This document shows, in pieces, positions 54,995-63,962 of a stretch of DNA of 64,000 nt (within the stretch, counting starts at the first letter, position 1; each line of letters opens with the position of its first letter). Under the pieces are notes generated by a model. The model saw only the letters and a list, made by a program, of their open reading frames with translations. It had not been told where the DNA came from and ran no database searches. Made by a program: the position numbers and the translations under genes. The DNA is taken from contig NZ_ASCA01000006.1 of the NCBI RefSeq assembly GCF_002760245.1, forward strand, positions 18,251-82,250. Reading direction: 5' to 3'. The stretch is from Streptococcus suis YS161 (GTDB taxonomy: Bacteria > Bacillota > Bacilli > Lactobacillales > Streptococcaceae).

Positions 54995-55000
54995 ATTCTA
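54995..55000 (-). promoter_or_regulatory. -10 box of bceAB
   Basis: TAGAAT at a proper distance from the ATG; no acceptable -35 box is seen at 16-18 bases, as expected for an activator-dependent promoter. Confidence 0.45.
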
Positions 55001-55044
55001 GCCCATCCTCCGACAAGCTGCCATAGCCCTAGCTTTCATTTGCG

Positions 55045-55058
55045 TGACAATTTTGTAA
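55045..55058 (-). promoter_or_regulatory. Candidate BceR-type operator
   Basis: Imperfect inverted repeat TTACA-AAAT-TGTCA, centred about 63 bases upstream of the expected bceAB start. The BceR boxes of Firmicutes have a related T-N-ACA-N4-TGT-N-A layout (from memory). It lies directly after the kinase gene stop. Confidence 0.5.
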
Positions 55059-55060
55059 GA

Positions 55061-56053
55061 TTAGTCAAAAATCAGCTCCACTTCTATGATGCCTATTCGC
55101 ACTTCTGTTCCCTGACCCACTTTGGAGCTTAGTTTGAGGGAATAGCCCAGCTCCGCAGCGATTTTCCGAGAGAGATAAAGTCCCAGACCCGAAGACTGCT
55201 GGGTTCTGCGGCCATTGAAACCTGAAAAACCACGCTCAAAAACCCGCTCCAAGTCACTCTCTGCAATACCTATTCCTGTATCACGAATAACCAAATCATC
55301 TCCATCCAGAGCAATCGAAATACTTCCCCCCTGACAATATTTGAGGGCGTTGGATAGAATCTGCTCAATCAAGAGACCCAGCCAGCGTTTGTCGGTCTTT
55401 ACTGTCCTATCCAGCTGTCCCAAATCCAAGCTGGTATTGGCCTGAATAAAAAAGAGGGAATATTTCTTGACCAGACTTCTGACCAGTTCTGCCAAATTGA
55501 CAGATTCAATAACCAAATCATCATGGAAGGATTGTAAACGGAGGTAGTTCAAGACCAAACCTGTGTATTGCTCAATCTTGAACAATTCCGATTCTAATTG
55601 ATGACGAACTGGACTACTATCTACTTCCTTAACCAAGAGCTGACTGGCTGCAATAGGTGTTTTCATCTGGTGGGCCCAGAGGGTATAGTAATCATCTAAT
55701 TCTGTCTGTTCCTGACGCTGTTTTTCAATCAAGAGCTTGTTCTGGACTTCTAGTCGCTCCACTTTTTCCTGCAACAAACGCTCACTGGCTGTCCCAGTAG
55801 CTACTTTTTGACCACGCCAGATTTTTCCAAAGCGGGAAAATTCCCTGAAAAAATCCCAGAGTAGGGCGAGGAGCCAGCAGATAGTGAGCAGGGTGAGGGC
55901 GTAGAAAGCCACGTTTCTTTTGATGTCAAAGAGGCTACTATAAGCCAGAATGGTCGTGGCAAAAACGGTGTAGGCTATCAGAAAAATCAAGCGATGACCA
56001 AGCCATGAGGTCAAAAATCCTGGTACTAATGAGCCAAAATCATCCTTATTCAT
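55061..56053 (-). CDS. BceS-type intramembrane-sensing histidine kinase
   Basis: 330 residues: two N-terminal helices (about 16-40 and 46-68) with almost no extracellular loop, so it cannot sense peptide itself and must rely on the transporter. H-box LWAHQMKTPIAAS near 128 (phospho-His), N-box LSNALKYC near 240, G1/G2 boxes VIRDTGIGI and GLGLYLSRKI. Starts inside the regulator gene (8-base overlap). Confidence 0.9.
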   Translation of the reverse strand: MNKDDFGSLVPGFLTSWLGHRLIFLIAYTVFATTILAYSSLFDIKRNVAFYALTLLTICWLLALLWDFFREFSRFGKIWRGQKVATGTASERLLQEKVERLEVQNKLLIEKQRQEQTELDDYYTLWAHQMKTPIAASQLLVKEVDSSPVRHQLESELFKIEQYTGLVLNYLRLQSFHDDLVIESVNLAELVRSLVKKYSLFFIQANTSLDLGQLDRTVKTDKRWLGLLIEQILSNALKYCQGGSISIALDGDDLVIRDTGIGIAESDLERVFERGFSGFNGRRTQQSSGLGLYLSRKIAAELGYSLKLSSKVGQGTEVRIGIIEVELIFD

Positions 56054-56729
56054 GTGTCCACACCAGGCCGTAGCCTACTCCTTTCTTGGTCGCAATCACA
56101 TCTGGCAAACCCAGTTCTGCCAACTTTTTACGCAGGCGTGCAATGTTTACCGACAGGGTATTGTCATCCACAAAAATATCACTGTTCCAGAGTTCTCTCA
56201 TCAGCTCCTCACGGCTGACGACTTCCTTGCCATGTTCAAAAAGCACCCGTAAAATCTGAAATTCATTTCGGGTCAATTCCTCTACATCCTGTTTATAGGA
56301 CACCTGCATGGTCTTCAAGTCCAAGGAAACTTCTTCAAACCAGAGCAAACTTTGTTCGCCGACAAAGTCATAGGTTCTTCTGAGAAGCCCCTGTATTTTG
56401 GCCAGGAGAACCGTCATTTCAAAGGGCTTGGTCACATAGTCATCCGCCCCCATATTGATCGCCATAACAATATCCATTGGCTGGTCATGGGAAGACAAAA
56501 ACATAATGGGCACACGGGATGTCTTGCGAATTTCCTGACACCAGTAATAGCCATTGAAAAACGGCAGACCAATATCCAGCAAAATCAAATGGGGCTGAAA
56601 CTCTTCCATCTGTTCCAAAACCATCTGAAAATCTTGGACCTCTTGCACCTGATAACCCCAGTTTATCAAGTTTTTAGCAACTAGTTGGCTAATCGTTTTA
56701 TCGTCCTCGATAACTAAAATCTTTTGCAT
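56046..56729 (-). CDS. BceR-type OmpR-family response regulator
   Basis: 227 residues: receiver domain with acidic pair DD near 9, phospho-acceptor Asp in LILLDIGLP near 52 and Lys in YVTKPFE near 101, then a winged-helix DNA-binding domain (about 130-225) with VSREELMRELWNSDIFVDDNTLSVNIARLRKKL in parts. Predicted to activate bceAB 96 bases beyond the kinase gene. TATAAT at 56760-56765 is the likely -10 box. Confidence 0.92.
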   Translation of the reverse strand: MQKILVIEDDKTISQLVAKNLINWGYQVQEVQDFQMVLEQMEEFQPHLILLDIGLPFFNGYYWCQEIRKTSRVPIMFLSSHDQPMDIVMAINMGADDYVTKPFEMTVLLAKIQGLLRRTYDFVGEQSLLWFEEVSLDLKTMQVSYKQDVEELTRNEFQILRVLFEHGKEVVSREELMRELWNSDIFVDDNTLSVNIARLRKKLAELGLPDVIATKKGVGYGLVWTHE

Positions 56730-56820
56730 CGCTCTCTCCCTTTTTCATATATACTATATATTATAGCCTATAAATCACAAAATGGTTCGATTTTTCTAAC
56801 AAACAATCTCAAACTAAGAT

Positions 56821-56849
56821 TTGTCAGACCAAGCATATTTCGTTATACT
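56821..56849 (+). promoter_or_regulatory. Promoter of the DUF2974 gene
   Basis: TTGTCA (56821-56826; five of six), 17-base spacer, TATACT (56844-56849). Confidence 0.75.
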
Positions 56850-56872
56850 AGATAAAAAAGGAAAGGACTGTT

Positions 56873-58042
56873 ATGCCGAATTTATTAACCTATCTTGAAG
56901 AAACTCAATACGATAATTTTTATGATAAACCTATCAATAAGCTAGATATTCTGGCTCTGACCGAGCTTTCCTACCTCCCTTTTGATAATCTGGTTTCCTA
57001 CTCTTTTACAGAAAATGGTGTACGACTTGATCGGTTGGCAGCGGCCTTTGAAGAGACCTACAAAAATAATTTCCCTCCCTTTTCTATGGTGACCAAAAAC
57101 CGCCTAGCCTTACTAGGACTTCTAGCCAAATCCAAACGCTTCAAATCTATCAAGGCATTTGGCTTCGTTGACGATTATCAGTTGGAACAGGAAAAGCAGT
57201 TTTCAGCAATCAGCTATCGCATTAACCGAAAAACGATTGTGACTTGCTTCAGAGGAACAGATGACACTATCATCGGTTGGAAGGAAGATTTCCACATGAC
57301 CTATATGGATGAAATTCCTGCCCAACGTGCAGCAAGTGGCTACTTAGAAAAACTTATGATGCAGCAGGGGGGCCATTTTTATCTGGCCGGTCATTCGAAA
57401 GGCGGAAATTTAGCCCTCTATGCAGCATGCCAGCAAGCTACAGACCAACAGGATAGAATCCTAGCTATCTATCCCTTTGATTCACCTGGCTTACACAAAA
57501 AACACTTGGAAGCACCTAGTTACCGAGCTATTCACCAACGGATTTTCCCTGTCATTCCCCAGAATTCAATCGTCGGTATGATGTTAGAAACACCAGAAAA
57601 TGCTCAGATTGTTCAGAGTAATACCCTCGGCATTCTACAACATATCAGTTTTTCTTGGGAGGTTGACGGAAGCGACTTCAAACTAGCCCCTGCCCTGACC
57701 AGCGATAGCCTACAAACAGACCAAGCCTTAAAAACTTGGACGGCTAGTCTAACAGACGATGAATTACGAGACTTCTTCGATTTGTTTTTCGGCATCTTCA
57801 TCAAAGCAGGAATTGAACGTTTTAGCGACATCACGGTAAAGCCCCTACAGAAATTACAAGAAATTGACCGACTGAGAAAAGAAATAGCTCCAGAAGAAGC
57901 TGAAATGGTAGACAAACTCATTCGGCTCCTCTTTGATACCCGTTATCAAATCTGGAGGGACAATATTCCAAGCCCTGAAATCTCTCTACCAGATTGGCGG
58001 AAACTTTTCCAAAGAAATACAACTGAAAATAAAGAAAACTAG
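56873..58042 (+). CDS. DUF2974 (Mbeg1-like) alpha/beta hydrolase
   Basis: 389 residues, lipase-like: LPFDNLVSYSF near 36, TIVTCFRGTDDTIIGWKEDFHM near 120, nucleophile elbow HFYLAGHSKGGNLALYAA near 172 (Ser in GHSKGG), and YPFDSPGLHK near 203 with a likely catalytic Asp. Cytoplasmic; substrate unknown. AAGGAAAGG ribosome site before the ATG. Convergent with an aminotransferase across a shared terminator. Confidence 0.88.
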   Translation: MPNLLTYLEETQYDNFYDKPINKLDILALTELSYLPFDNLVSYSFTENGVRLDRLAAAFEETYKNNFPPFSMVTKNRLALLGLLAKSKRFKSIKAFGFVDDYQLEQEKQFSAISYRINRKTIVTCFRGTDDTIIGWKEDFHMTYMDEIPAQRAASGYLEKLMMQQGGHFYLAGHSKGGNLALYAACQQATDQQDRILAIYPFDSPGLHKKHLEAPSYRAIHQRIFPVIPQNSIVGMMLETPENAQIVQSNTLGILQHISFSWEVDGSDFKLAPALTSDSLQTDQALKTWTASLTDDELRDFFDLFFGIFIKAGIERFSDITVKPLQKLQEIDRLRKEIAPEEAEMVDKLIRLLFDTRYQIWRDNIPSPEISLPDWRKLFQRNTTENKEN

Positions 58043-58062
58043 CTCAACCACCTGAGCTAGTT
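58037..58062. terminator. Bidirectional terminator
   Basis: Perfect 10-bp stem AACTAGCTCA (58037-58046) and TGAGCTAGTT (58053-58062) with T-runs on both strands. Confidence 0.9.
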
Positions 58063-59181
58063 TTCTTTATCAAATCTTCTTAAAAACTGGGATAATTTTC
58101 CTAATCCTTTGATTAGAGTTTCTTGTTCACAGGCATAGCCCAGGCGGACATAGCCCTCACGATCAAACCGATTGCCAGGGACTAGAAGAACACCATGTTC
58201 TTGCAAGAGTTGCAAGCAAAAATCTTCCATAGGCATATCCACTGCAATCTTGACAAAGCTGGTGGAAACAACCGCTGGACGGATATAGGAAACGAGGGGT
58301 TCTTCCTCAATCCATTGGTCCAAAATAGCTAAATTTTCTTCTAAAATGCGCCGATTTCTTTTCAAAATCTCTTTGCGAGATGCCAGAGCAAGTTGGGTCA
58401 CCATGTCATCAAAGACACCTGCACAAATCATAGTGTAATCCCGATAATCTCTCAGAATATCGGTTACTTCAAGATTAGCAGCCACCCAGCCGACACGAAT
58501 ACCTGGCAGAGAATAGGTCTTGGATAAGCTATTTACAGCAATTCCTTTATCATAGACTTCTATAATAGATGGCACATCCAGCTCAGAAAAGGAACGATAG
58601 ACTTCATCCGATAGAATGTAAGCCCCAACTTCACCAGCAATGGCTGCTAACTCCTCCAAATAAGCCCTATCCATAACTGCACCAGTTGGATTATTGGCAT
58701 TGTTGATACAAATCATCTTGGTATTGGGACGAATGAGCTGACGTAGTTTTTCCAAGTCTGGCAACCAGCCATTTTCCTCTTCAATCTGCCACAAATCCAC
58801 TTCTGCTCCCAAGGACTTTGGAATATCGTAGAGTTGTTGGTAGGTCGGATAAAGGGAAATGACATGGTCTCCTGGTTCAATCAAACTATAAAGAACTAAC
58901 AAGTTTGCACCCGTTGCGCCATTGGTTTGAAGGATTTGTTCAGGACTGACCTGTTCGTAGAGCTGACTGACAGCTTCTTTAAACTCTGGCGAACCTTCTA
59001 TCCAGCCATAATTGAGCCTAGTGCTCTGCAATTTTTTATAAAAATCTTCTGGATTAGTACCTGACAAGTCAAATAACTCTTCCAAAGTTAGAGCAGAAAT
59101 GGACACTCCTGCAATGTCATAAATGGCGCTGTTTTCGTGGACATTCAGCCATTCCTCAACGCCAAAACGTGGTAGTTTCAT
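58057..59181 (-). CDS. PLP-dependent aminotransferase, class I/II
   Basis: 374 residues, fold type I: TNGATGANLLVLYSL near 85, NNANNPTGAVMDRAY near 158, SDEVYRSFSE near 190, PLP lysine in NSLSKTYSLPGIRVGW near 220. Substrate unknown. GTAGGAAAA region precedes the ATG; an extended -10 (TGGTACAAT, box 59213-59218) drives it. Confidence 0.88.
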   Translation of the reverse strand: MKLPRFGVEEWLNVHENSAIYDIAGVSISALTLEELFDLSGTNPEDFYKKLQSTRLNYGWIEGSPEFKEAVSQLYEQVSPEQILQTNGATGANLLVLYSLIEPGDHVISLYPTYQQLYDIPKSLGAEVDLWQIEEENGWLPDLEKLRQLIRPNTKMICINNANNPTGAVMDRAYLEELAAIAGEVGAYILSDEVYRSFSELDVPSIIEVYDKGIAVNSLSKTYSLPGIRVGWVAANLEVTDILRDYRDYTMICAGVFDDMVTQLALASRKEILKRNRRILEENLAILDQWIEEEPLVSYIRPAVVSTSFVKIAVDMPMEDFCLQLLQEHGVLLVPGNRFDREGYVRLGYACEQETLIKGLGKLSQFLRRFDKEN

Positions 59182-59212
59182 AAATTTTCCTACTTTTATT
59201 TATTCTGTCCTT

Positions 59213-59221
59213 ATTGTACCA
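59213..59221 (-). promoter_or_regulatory. Extended -10 promoter of aminotransferase gene
   Basis: Minus-strand TGGTACAAT with box 59213-59218; weak -35. Confidence 0.5.
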
Positions 59222-59268
59222 CATTCTCACGGAATCGTCTGGATAGACAAAGAAGAAGGTCGAACCGC

Positions 59269-59907
59269 CTAACGATCATTCTCCACATAAGGTGTCAGCC
59301 AAAGCTGTCCATCCACATACTCTGCCAGAAAAATATCCTTGAGCTGATAACTCTCTGCTTCAAGTTGTTCCAACAACCATTCCTGATTCTTGCCAATCAA
59401 GTCCAGAACAGCATCATTTATACGACCGTTGCTGATTAGAGGGAACTTAGGATTGCGGGAATGCTTGTCCAAAATTCTCAAGCTACCGCTGGGCTCCATA
59501 ATGGCACTTTTGACATCGCTAGTCGATTGCAGACCGGCCATGCGGATATGGAGCATGAGTTGGTCAGCAGACAAGCCCACTCGCGTACAATTTTCCACAT
59601 TGACCCGACCATTCTTGATGAGTAAGACGGGATTGCCAACCACCAAGGACTTAATCCACTTCTGATTGATCAGCAGTTTGACGACAATGACCACCAAGGA
59701 CCAGATGAGGAGGACGATGACAAAGGTCAGCAGGGAAATGGAACTATTGTAAATAACCCCGCCGATAATCCCACCGAGGACATAGTTTTGAATTTGATTG
59801 AGTGGCGTATTGACCGAAAACTCATACTTTCCTAGGATATTGATCTGCAAAATCATCACAAAAATCCCAATAATAAATTTACAGGCTGCTAATACATACA
59901 AATCCAT
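59269..59907 (-). CDS. DUF421 (YetF-type) membrane protein
   Basis: 212 residues: three N-terminal membrane helices (about 5-25, 45-62, 65-85) and a cytoplasmic domain with the family's LIKNGRVNVENCTRVGLSADQLMLHIRMAG in parts near 106-130 and AIMEPSGSLRIL near 136. Spore and wall-stress associated family; role unknown. Three bases after a DUF3290 gene, a usual pair. Confidence 0.88.
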   Translation of the reverse strand: MDLYVLAACKFIIGIFVMILQINILGKYEFSVNTPLNQIQNYVLGGIIGGVIYNSSISLLTFVIVLLIWSLVVIVVKLLINQKWIKSLVVGNPVLLIKNGRVNVENCTRVGLSADQLMLHIRMAGLQSTSDVKSAIMEPSGSLRILDKHSRNPKFPLISNGRINDAVLDLIGKNQEWLLEQLEAESYQLKDIFLAEYVDGQLWLTPYVENDR

Positions 59908-59910
59908 ATT

Positions 59911-60360
59911 CTACTTCTCCCCGTTGATATAAACATTATGGTCAATGACGTGCGTGCGGACCAAGGTGTAGGAATTGTTGTCACTATTGAGGTGGACTGT
60001 ATAATCTTCTCCATTGTAGCGGACAATAATCCCATCTTTTAAGGTCGTTGAATTGACATAGACCTCTTTTTCAGACACATCATTATCAATGGCTACGCTT
60101 TTGATAAACTGCGTCAGCACTTGCGACTGGGTAAAATCTTGATTATTTTGCATATAGTCTTCAACCTGTATGCCCAAGATGATAAACATAAGAATAACGA
60201 TACCGATACTGATGTCCCGTAGCCGTGTATTGAGACGATTTTTCAAGTAGTAGAGCCCCGTAGCGATAGCTACCACCAGCAAGACAATCAAGGTCACAGA
60301 CCGCAAAACGAGATTGAAGGATTGATTCTGAATAATGTAATCTAAATCATAAAAATTCAT
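59911..60360 (-). CDS. DUF3290 membrane protein
   Basis: 149 residues: two membrane helices (about 20-40 and 53-68) and a C-terminal extracytoplasmic part (VNSTTLKDGIIVRYNGEDYTVHLNSDNNSYTLV in parts). DUF3290 and DUF421 genes usually travel together. Extended -10 TGTTATAAT (60394-60402) upstream. Confidence 0.85.
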   Translation of the reverse strand: MNFYDLDYIIQNQSFNLVLRSVTLIVLLVVAIATGLYYLKNRLNTRLRDISIGIVILMFIILGIQVEDYMQNNQDFTQSQVLTQFIKSVAIDNDVSEKEVYVNSTTLKDGIIVRYNGEDYTVHLNSDNNSYTLVRTHVIDHNVYINGEK

Positions 60361-60393
60361 ACAAAAATAGTCCTTTCCAAACAGATTTTCCTA

Positions 60394-60402
60394 TTATAAC
60401 AC
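60394..60402 (-). promoter_or_regulatory. Extended -10 promoter of DUF3290-DUF421
   Basis: Minus-strand TGTTATAAT with the -10 at 60394-60399. Confidence 0.55.
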
Positions 60403-60415
60403 ATTTTTACAATAA

Positions 60416-60443
60416 GAAAAACAGACAGAAATCATCTGCCTGC
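60416..60443 (-). terminator. Terminator after the NTF2-like gene
   Basis: Stem CAGGCAGA with TCTGTCTG (60423-60443; one G-U pair), 5-base loop, then TTTTTCTT on the minus strand. Confidence 0.8.
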
Positions 60444-60457
60444 TCTGCTTTTTTCCC

Positions 60458-61219
60458 TTAAAACTTCCCTAAGTTCGTCAAATCTTTCTTCTCTGGCATG
60501 ACTTCCTTGTTGTCCCAGTGCTCGACAATCTTTCCGTCTTTGAGGCGGTAGATGTCAAAGTGGGCGTAGTCCTGACCTGCAATCCAGACTTTCGAATAAG
60601 CCACCACATAGTCACCCTGTCCCATCACCTTGAAGACAAAGTCGCAGTTGACTTGATTGTCGGCAAGATAGTCCTTATAGGCTGCACCGCCTTGAGCGAT
60701 TTCCTGGTTGTGCTGAATAAGATTAGCTGCCACATAGTCGTCAAACTTGTCGATTTCCCCATTTTGAAGGACATCGACCAAGAAACGACGGACGATTTTC
60801 TTGTTGTCCTCAGTCTTGTCTAGGTCAGTCAACTCAAAGTCTGCGTAAATCGGATCTGTTTGGCCAATGGTTTTTGGATAGGCATCAATGACATCCCAAT
60901 GCTCGACGATACGACCATTTTCATCCGAACGGAAGATGTCCGCCGTCACCCACTCAGCCTCTCCATCATTGAGTTTCTGGTGGACATGGACAAAGACGAA
61001 ATTTCCGTCTTCAATGGCACGAACAATATTTATTTCCCGCTTGGGATTGCGTTTGAAAAAGTCCTCAAAGAAAGTCGCAAAGCCCTCCTTCTCATCTGGT
61101 ACACCTGTACTATGCTGGGTGTAAGTAGCACCCATGTAATGCTCATGGACTTCCTTGATTTCCCCGTCGCGAATGCCACGGAGGTAAAGATTTTTAGCAT
61201 TTTCTAGTTGATTAGTCAT
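60458..61219 (-). CDS. Tandem NTF2/SnoaL-like protein
   Basis: 253 residues made of two SnoaL-like cone folds: domain 1 (about 1-125; YTQHSTGVPDEKEGFATFF, DIFRSDENGRIVEHWDV) and domain 2 (about 130-253; LIQHNQEIAQGG, FDIYRLKDGKIVEHWD). The repeated KIVEHWD-type end shows the duplication. May bind a small polar ligand. It is the last gene in the ABC-importer operon, 9 bases after the permease, so a link with the imported compound is inferred. Confidence 0.82.
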   Translation of the reverse strand: MTNQLENAKNLYLRGIRDGEIKEVHEHYMGATYTQHSTGVPDEKEGFATFFEDFFKRNPKREINIVRAIEDGNFVFVHVHQKLNDGEAEWVTADIFRSDENGRIVEHWDVIDAYPKTIGQTDPIYADFELTDLDKTEDNKKIVRRFLVDVLQNGEIDKFDDYVAANLIQHNQEIAQGGAAYKDYLADNQVNCDFVFKVMGQGDYVVAYSKVWIAGQDYAHFDIYRLKDGKIVEHWDNKEVMPEKKDLTNLGKF

Positions 61220-61228
61220 GATTTTCTC

Positions 61229-62743
61229 CTATTTTAGTAGATTTTCTTTCTCGAGGTATTCCCTCGCCACTTGCTCTGCCGACTTGCCTTCCACATCGAC
61301 CGCATAGTTCATCTGAGTCATTTCCTCGGTCGATATTTTACCCGCCAAAGCCTCCAAAACTTGCTCCAACTCGGGATATTTGTCTAAGGTTTCTTTGGTC
61401 AATAGCGGAGCGGCCTGATAGGGTGGGAAAAGCTCTTTGTCGTCTTCCAGGATTTTCAGCTTGTAAGAAACAATCTTGCTATCCGTTGAGTAGGCATCAA
61501 CTAGCTGCACATCTCCATTTTTAATGGCTTCGTAGCGAAGGGCAGGCTCCATGGTTTTAACATTGAGATTGAGCCCATAGAGATTAGTCAGACCGACATT
61601 CCCGTCCTCACGGTCATTAAACTCCAAAGAGAAGCCTGCGACAGCTGTCTGCTGCACTTTTGCCAAATCCGAAATCTTCTCAAGAGCATTTTTTTGAGCA
61701 TAGTCTTCCGTCACAGCCAAAGCATAGGTATTCTGGAAGGCCATTGGTGCCAAATACATCAGACCATCCTGTTCCAAAATCGCTTCTTTTGCGTAGGTAT
61801 AAACCTCCTCAGGATTGTTGGACAGGTCAGACGGTGGACTAGTCAAAAGAGTGGTCGTAATAGTACCAGTGTACTCAGGGTAAATATCAATCGAGCCAGA
61901 CTTGAGGGCTTCATAGAGGAAGCTGGTCTTGCCAAAGTTTGGCTCCAGCTCCACCTCGATATCCGTCTGGTCTTCAATCAAAAGCTTATACATATTGATG
62001 AGGATTTCAGGCTCTGCCCCTAGTTTCCCAGCGATGACTAGCTTTTTCGATGAAGACTGGCTGAGCGGAACATAGCTAGCTCCGACTGCCAAAAGTGTCA
62101 CTAAGAGAGCCGCCAGAATGGTACGAGGCTTCTTGTCCTGCAAGAACTTGATGACTGAGCCAAAGAAGACTGCCAAGACTGCCGACGACACCGCACCAAT
62201 CAAAATCAGAGCCGAATCATTGCGGTCGATTCCCAAGAGGATAAAAGAGCCCAAACCGCCCGCACCGACCAAGGCAGCAAGCGTTGCCGTTCCAATAATC
62301 ATAATGGAAGCCGTCCGAATACCAGACATAAGAATAGGCATGGCCAGAGCCAACTGAAACTTATGCAGTTTTTCTAGCTTGGTCATCCCAAAAGCCGTCG
62401 CAGCCTCTTCCAGCGAGGGATCGATTTCCGAAAGTCCGGTCAAAGTTCCCTGCAAAATGGGGAAAATGGCATAAATAACCAGAGCCACCACCGCAGGCAG
62501 CGTTCCGATACCCATAAAGGGAATGAAGAGCCCCAGAAGTGCCAAGGAGGGAATGGTCTGGAAAACGCCTGTCATCTGCAAGCTCCACTCGGTCAACTTT
62601 TTCTTGTTAGACAAGACCAAGCCAAGCGGCACCGCAATGGCAATAGCAATAATCAAGGCCAGAAGGGAAATCCGCAGGTGCTCAAAGAGGGCTGTCAGCC
62701 AGTCCGCCTTACGTTCCAGAAAGGTTGTTACCAACTGATCCAT
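61229..62743 (-). CDS. QAT-family permease fused to substrate-binding domain (OpuC/EgtU-like)
   Basis: 504 residues: six membrane helices (about 1-215; [20 protein letters not shown] is the ATPase-docking loop) fused to an extracellular OpuAC-type binding domain (about 230-504; [23 protein letters not shown] near 236, [15 protein letters not shown] near 288). Such fusions import betaine, choline, carnitine or, in the EgtU subgroup of S. pneumoniae, ergothioneine. Substrate not provable here. Its ATG overlaps the ATPase stop by one base. Confidence 0.88.
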   Translation of the reverse strand: MDQLVTTFLERKADWLTALFEHLRISLLALIIAIAIAVPLGLVLSNKKKLTEWSLQMTGVFQTIPSLALLGLFIPFMGIGTLPAVVALVIYAIFPILQGTLTGLSEIDPSLEEAATAFGMTKLEKLHKFQLALAMPILMSGIRTASIMIIGTATLAALVGAGGLGSFILLGIDRNDSALILIGAVSSAVLAVFFGSVIKFLQDKKPRTILAALLVTLLAVGASYVPLSQSSSKKLVIAGKLGAEPEILINMYKLLIEDQTDIEVELEPNFGKTSFLYEALKSGSIDIYPEYTGTITTTLLTSPPSDLSNNPEEVYTYAKEAILEQDGLMYLAPMAFQNTYALAVTEDYAQKNALEKISDLAKVQQTAVAGFSLEFNDREDGNVGLTNLYGLNLNVKTMEPALRYEAIKNGDVQLVDAYSTDSKIVSYKLKILEDDKELFPPYQAAPLLTKETLDKYPELEQVLEALAGKISTEEMTQMNYAVDVEGKSAEQVAREYLEKENLLK

Positions 62744-63474
62744 TAGGCACCTCCCCGATTTTTCATAAATTCAACAACAAAGTCATTAGCAGGCTGGTTG
62801 CGAAGCTCATCAGGCGTGCCCAACTGGACTACCTCACCTGCCTTCATCAAACAGATACGGTCTGCCAGCTTAACCGCTTCGTCCATATCATGCGTGACGA
62901 AAACCGTTGTCATCTTGAACTCTTCATGCAAGTCTTTGATTAAGTCCTGCAACTGCCCTTTACTAATAGGGTCTAGGGCTGAGAAAGGCTCATCCATCAG
63001 CAAGACCTTGGGATTGGCAATAATCGCTCGCAGAATCCCAATCCGCTGTTTTTCTCCTCCAGATAAGTCCTTGGGCAAACGGTCCAGGTAACTGTCTGGA
63101 TCCAAGCCTACCTTGGTCAAGAGTTCCCTGGTTTTGGCTAAGATTTCAGTCTTGTTCAAGCCCTTCATCTCAGGAATAAGAGCGATATTTTCAGCCACTG
63201 TCATATTTGGAAATAAAGCAATCTGTTGCAGGACGTAGCCAGTTTCCAAGCGTAGCTCACGTAGGTCAAAGTCTTTCAGCCGCTTGCCCTGAATCCGAAT
63301 ATCTCCGTCTGTCTGCTCAATCAGGCGATTGATCAGTTTCAACGTCGTTGTTTTTCCGCTACCGCTTGGCCCAATCAGGACAAAGAATTCTCCCTCTTGA
63401 ATGTCAAAGGTCAAATTCTTCAAGATTGGCCCGCTGACCTGACAGGTCAAGGACACATTTTGGTACTCAATCAT
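62743..63474 (-). CDS. QAT-family ABC ATPase (OpuCA/EgtV-like)
   Basis: 243 residues: Walker [15 protein letters not shown] near 34, Q-loop [12 protein letters not shown] near 78, signature [15 protein letters not shown] near 132, Walker [14 protein letters not shown] near 153, H-loop FVTHDMDEA. It lacks the C-terminal CBS domains of osmosensing OpuCA, which argues against osmotic control. Starts 8 bases inside the MarR gene. Confidence 0.9.
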   Translation of the reverse strand: MIEYQNVSLTCQVSGPILKNLTFDIQEGEFFVLIGPSGSGKTTTLKLINRLIEQTDGDIRIQGKRLKDFDLRELRLETGYVLQQIALFPNMTVAENIALIPEMKGLNKTEILAKTRELLTKVGLDPDSYLDRLPKDLSGGEKQRIGILRAIIANPKVLLMDEPFSALDPISKGQLQDLIKDLHEEFKMTTVFVTHDMDEAVKLADRICLMKAGEVVQLGTPDELRNQPANDFVVEFMKNRGGA

Positions 63475-63916
63475 TCGTTTCTCCTCCTAAAATTTCCGTC
63501 AGGACCTGCCCATAGCGACCAAAGAGGTCTAATAACTGCTCCTGTTCTTCCAAGCTGAACTGGGACAGGGCTGTTTTTTCCGCTTCTTCCAAGGGGTCCA
63601 AAATCCGACTGGCAAAGACACGGCCTTCCTCGGTCAATTTGACCTTCTTATGCCGTTTGTCTGCTGGATTTTCCTCAAAAAAGACATAGCCCTTGTCCAG
63701 AAATTTCTTAATGGTGGCATTGACCACCTGCTTACTAGAGTAAGTCTTCTTACTGATCCAATTCTGCGTCACACCTCTGGATATATAATAAATAAACATC
63801 AAAATGGATAAGGACTTGCTGTTTAGCCCATGCCTCCTTGCATAGTCCTCATATAGACCATCCTGATTGTAAAAAATCCGAGCAAGTATCTTACTCCGCT
63901 GTCTCAATTCTGTCAT
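63467..63916 (-). CDS. MarR-family regulator
   Basis: 149 residues from the second of two adjacent ATGs (63914-63916) behind GGGAGG. Winged helix: LSILMFIYYISRGVTQNWISKKTYSSKQVVNATIKKFLDKGY in parts near 33-74, DKRHKKVKLTEEGR near 85. First gene of the importer operon, likely autoregulating it. Confidence 0.88.
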   Translation of the reverse strand: MTELRQRSKILARIFYNQDGLYEDYARRHGLNSKSLSILMFIYYISRGVTQNWISKKTYSSKQVVNATIKKFLDKGYVFFEENPADKRHKKVKLTEEGRVFASRILDPLEEAEKTALSQFSLEEQEQLLDLFGRYGQVLTEILGGETND

Positions 63917-63946
63917 CATCTTCCTCCCTCGTAAAATAAGTTTATG

Positions 63947-63962
63947 GGGATTTTTCAATCCC
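63947..63962. promoter_or_regulatory. Palindrome upstream of the MarR-type gene
   Basis: GGGATT-TTTC-AATCCC, 6-bp perfect arms, about 30 bases before the start codon. Size fits a MarR operator or a leader hairpin; role inferred from position. Confidence 0.4.
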
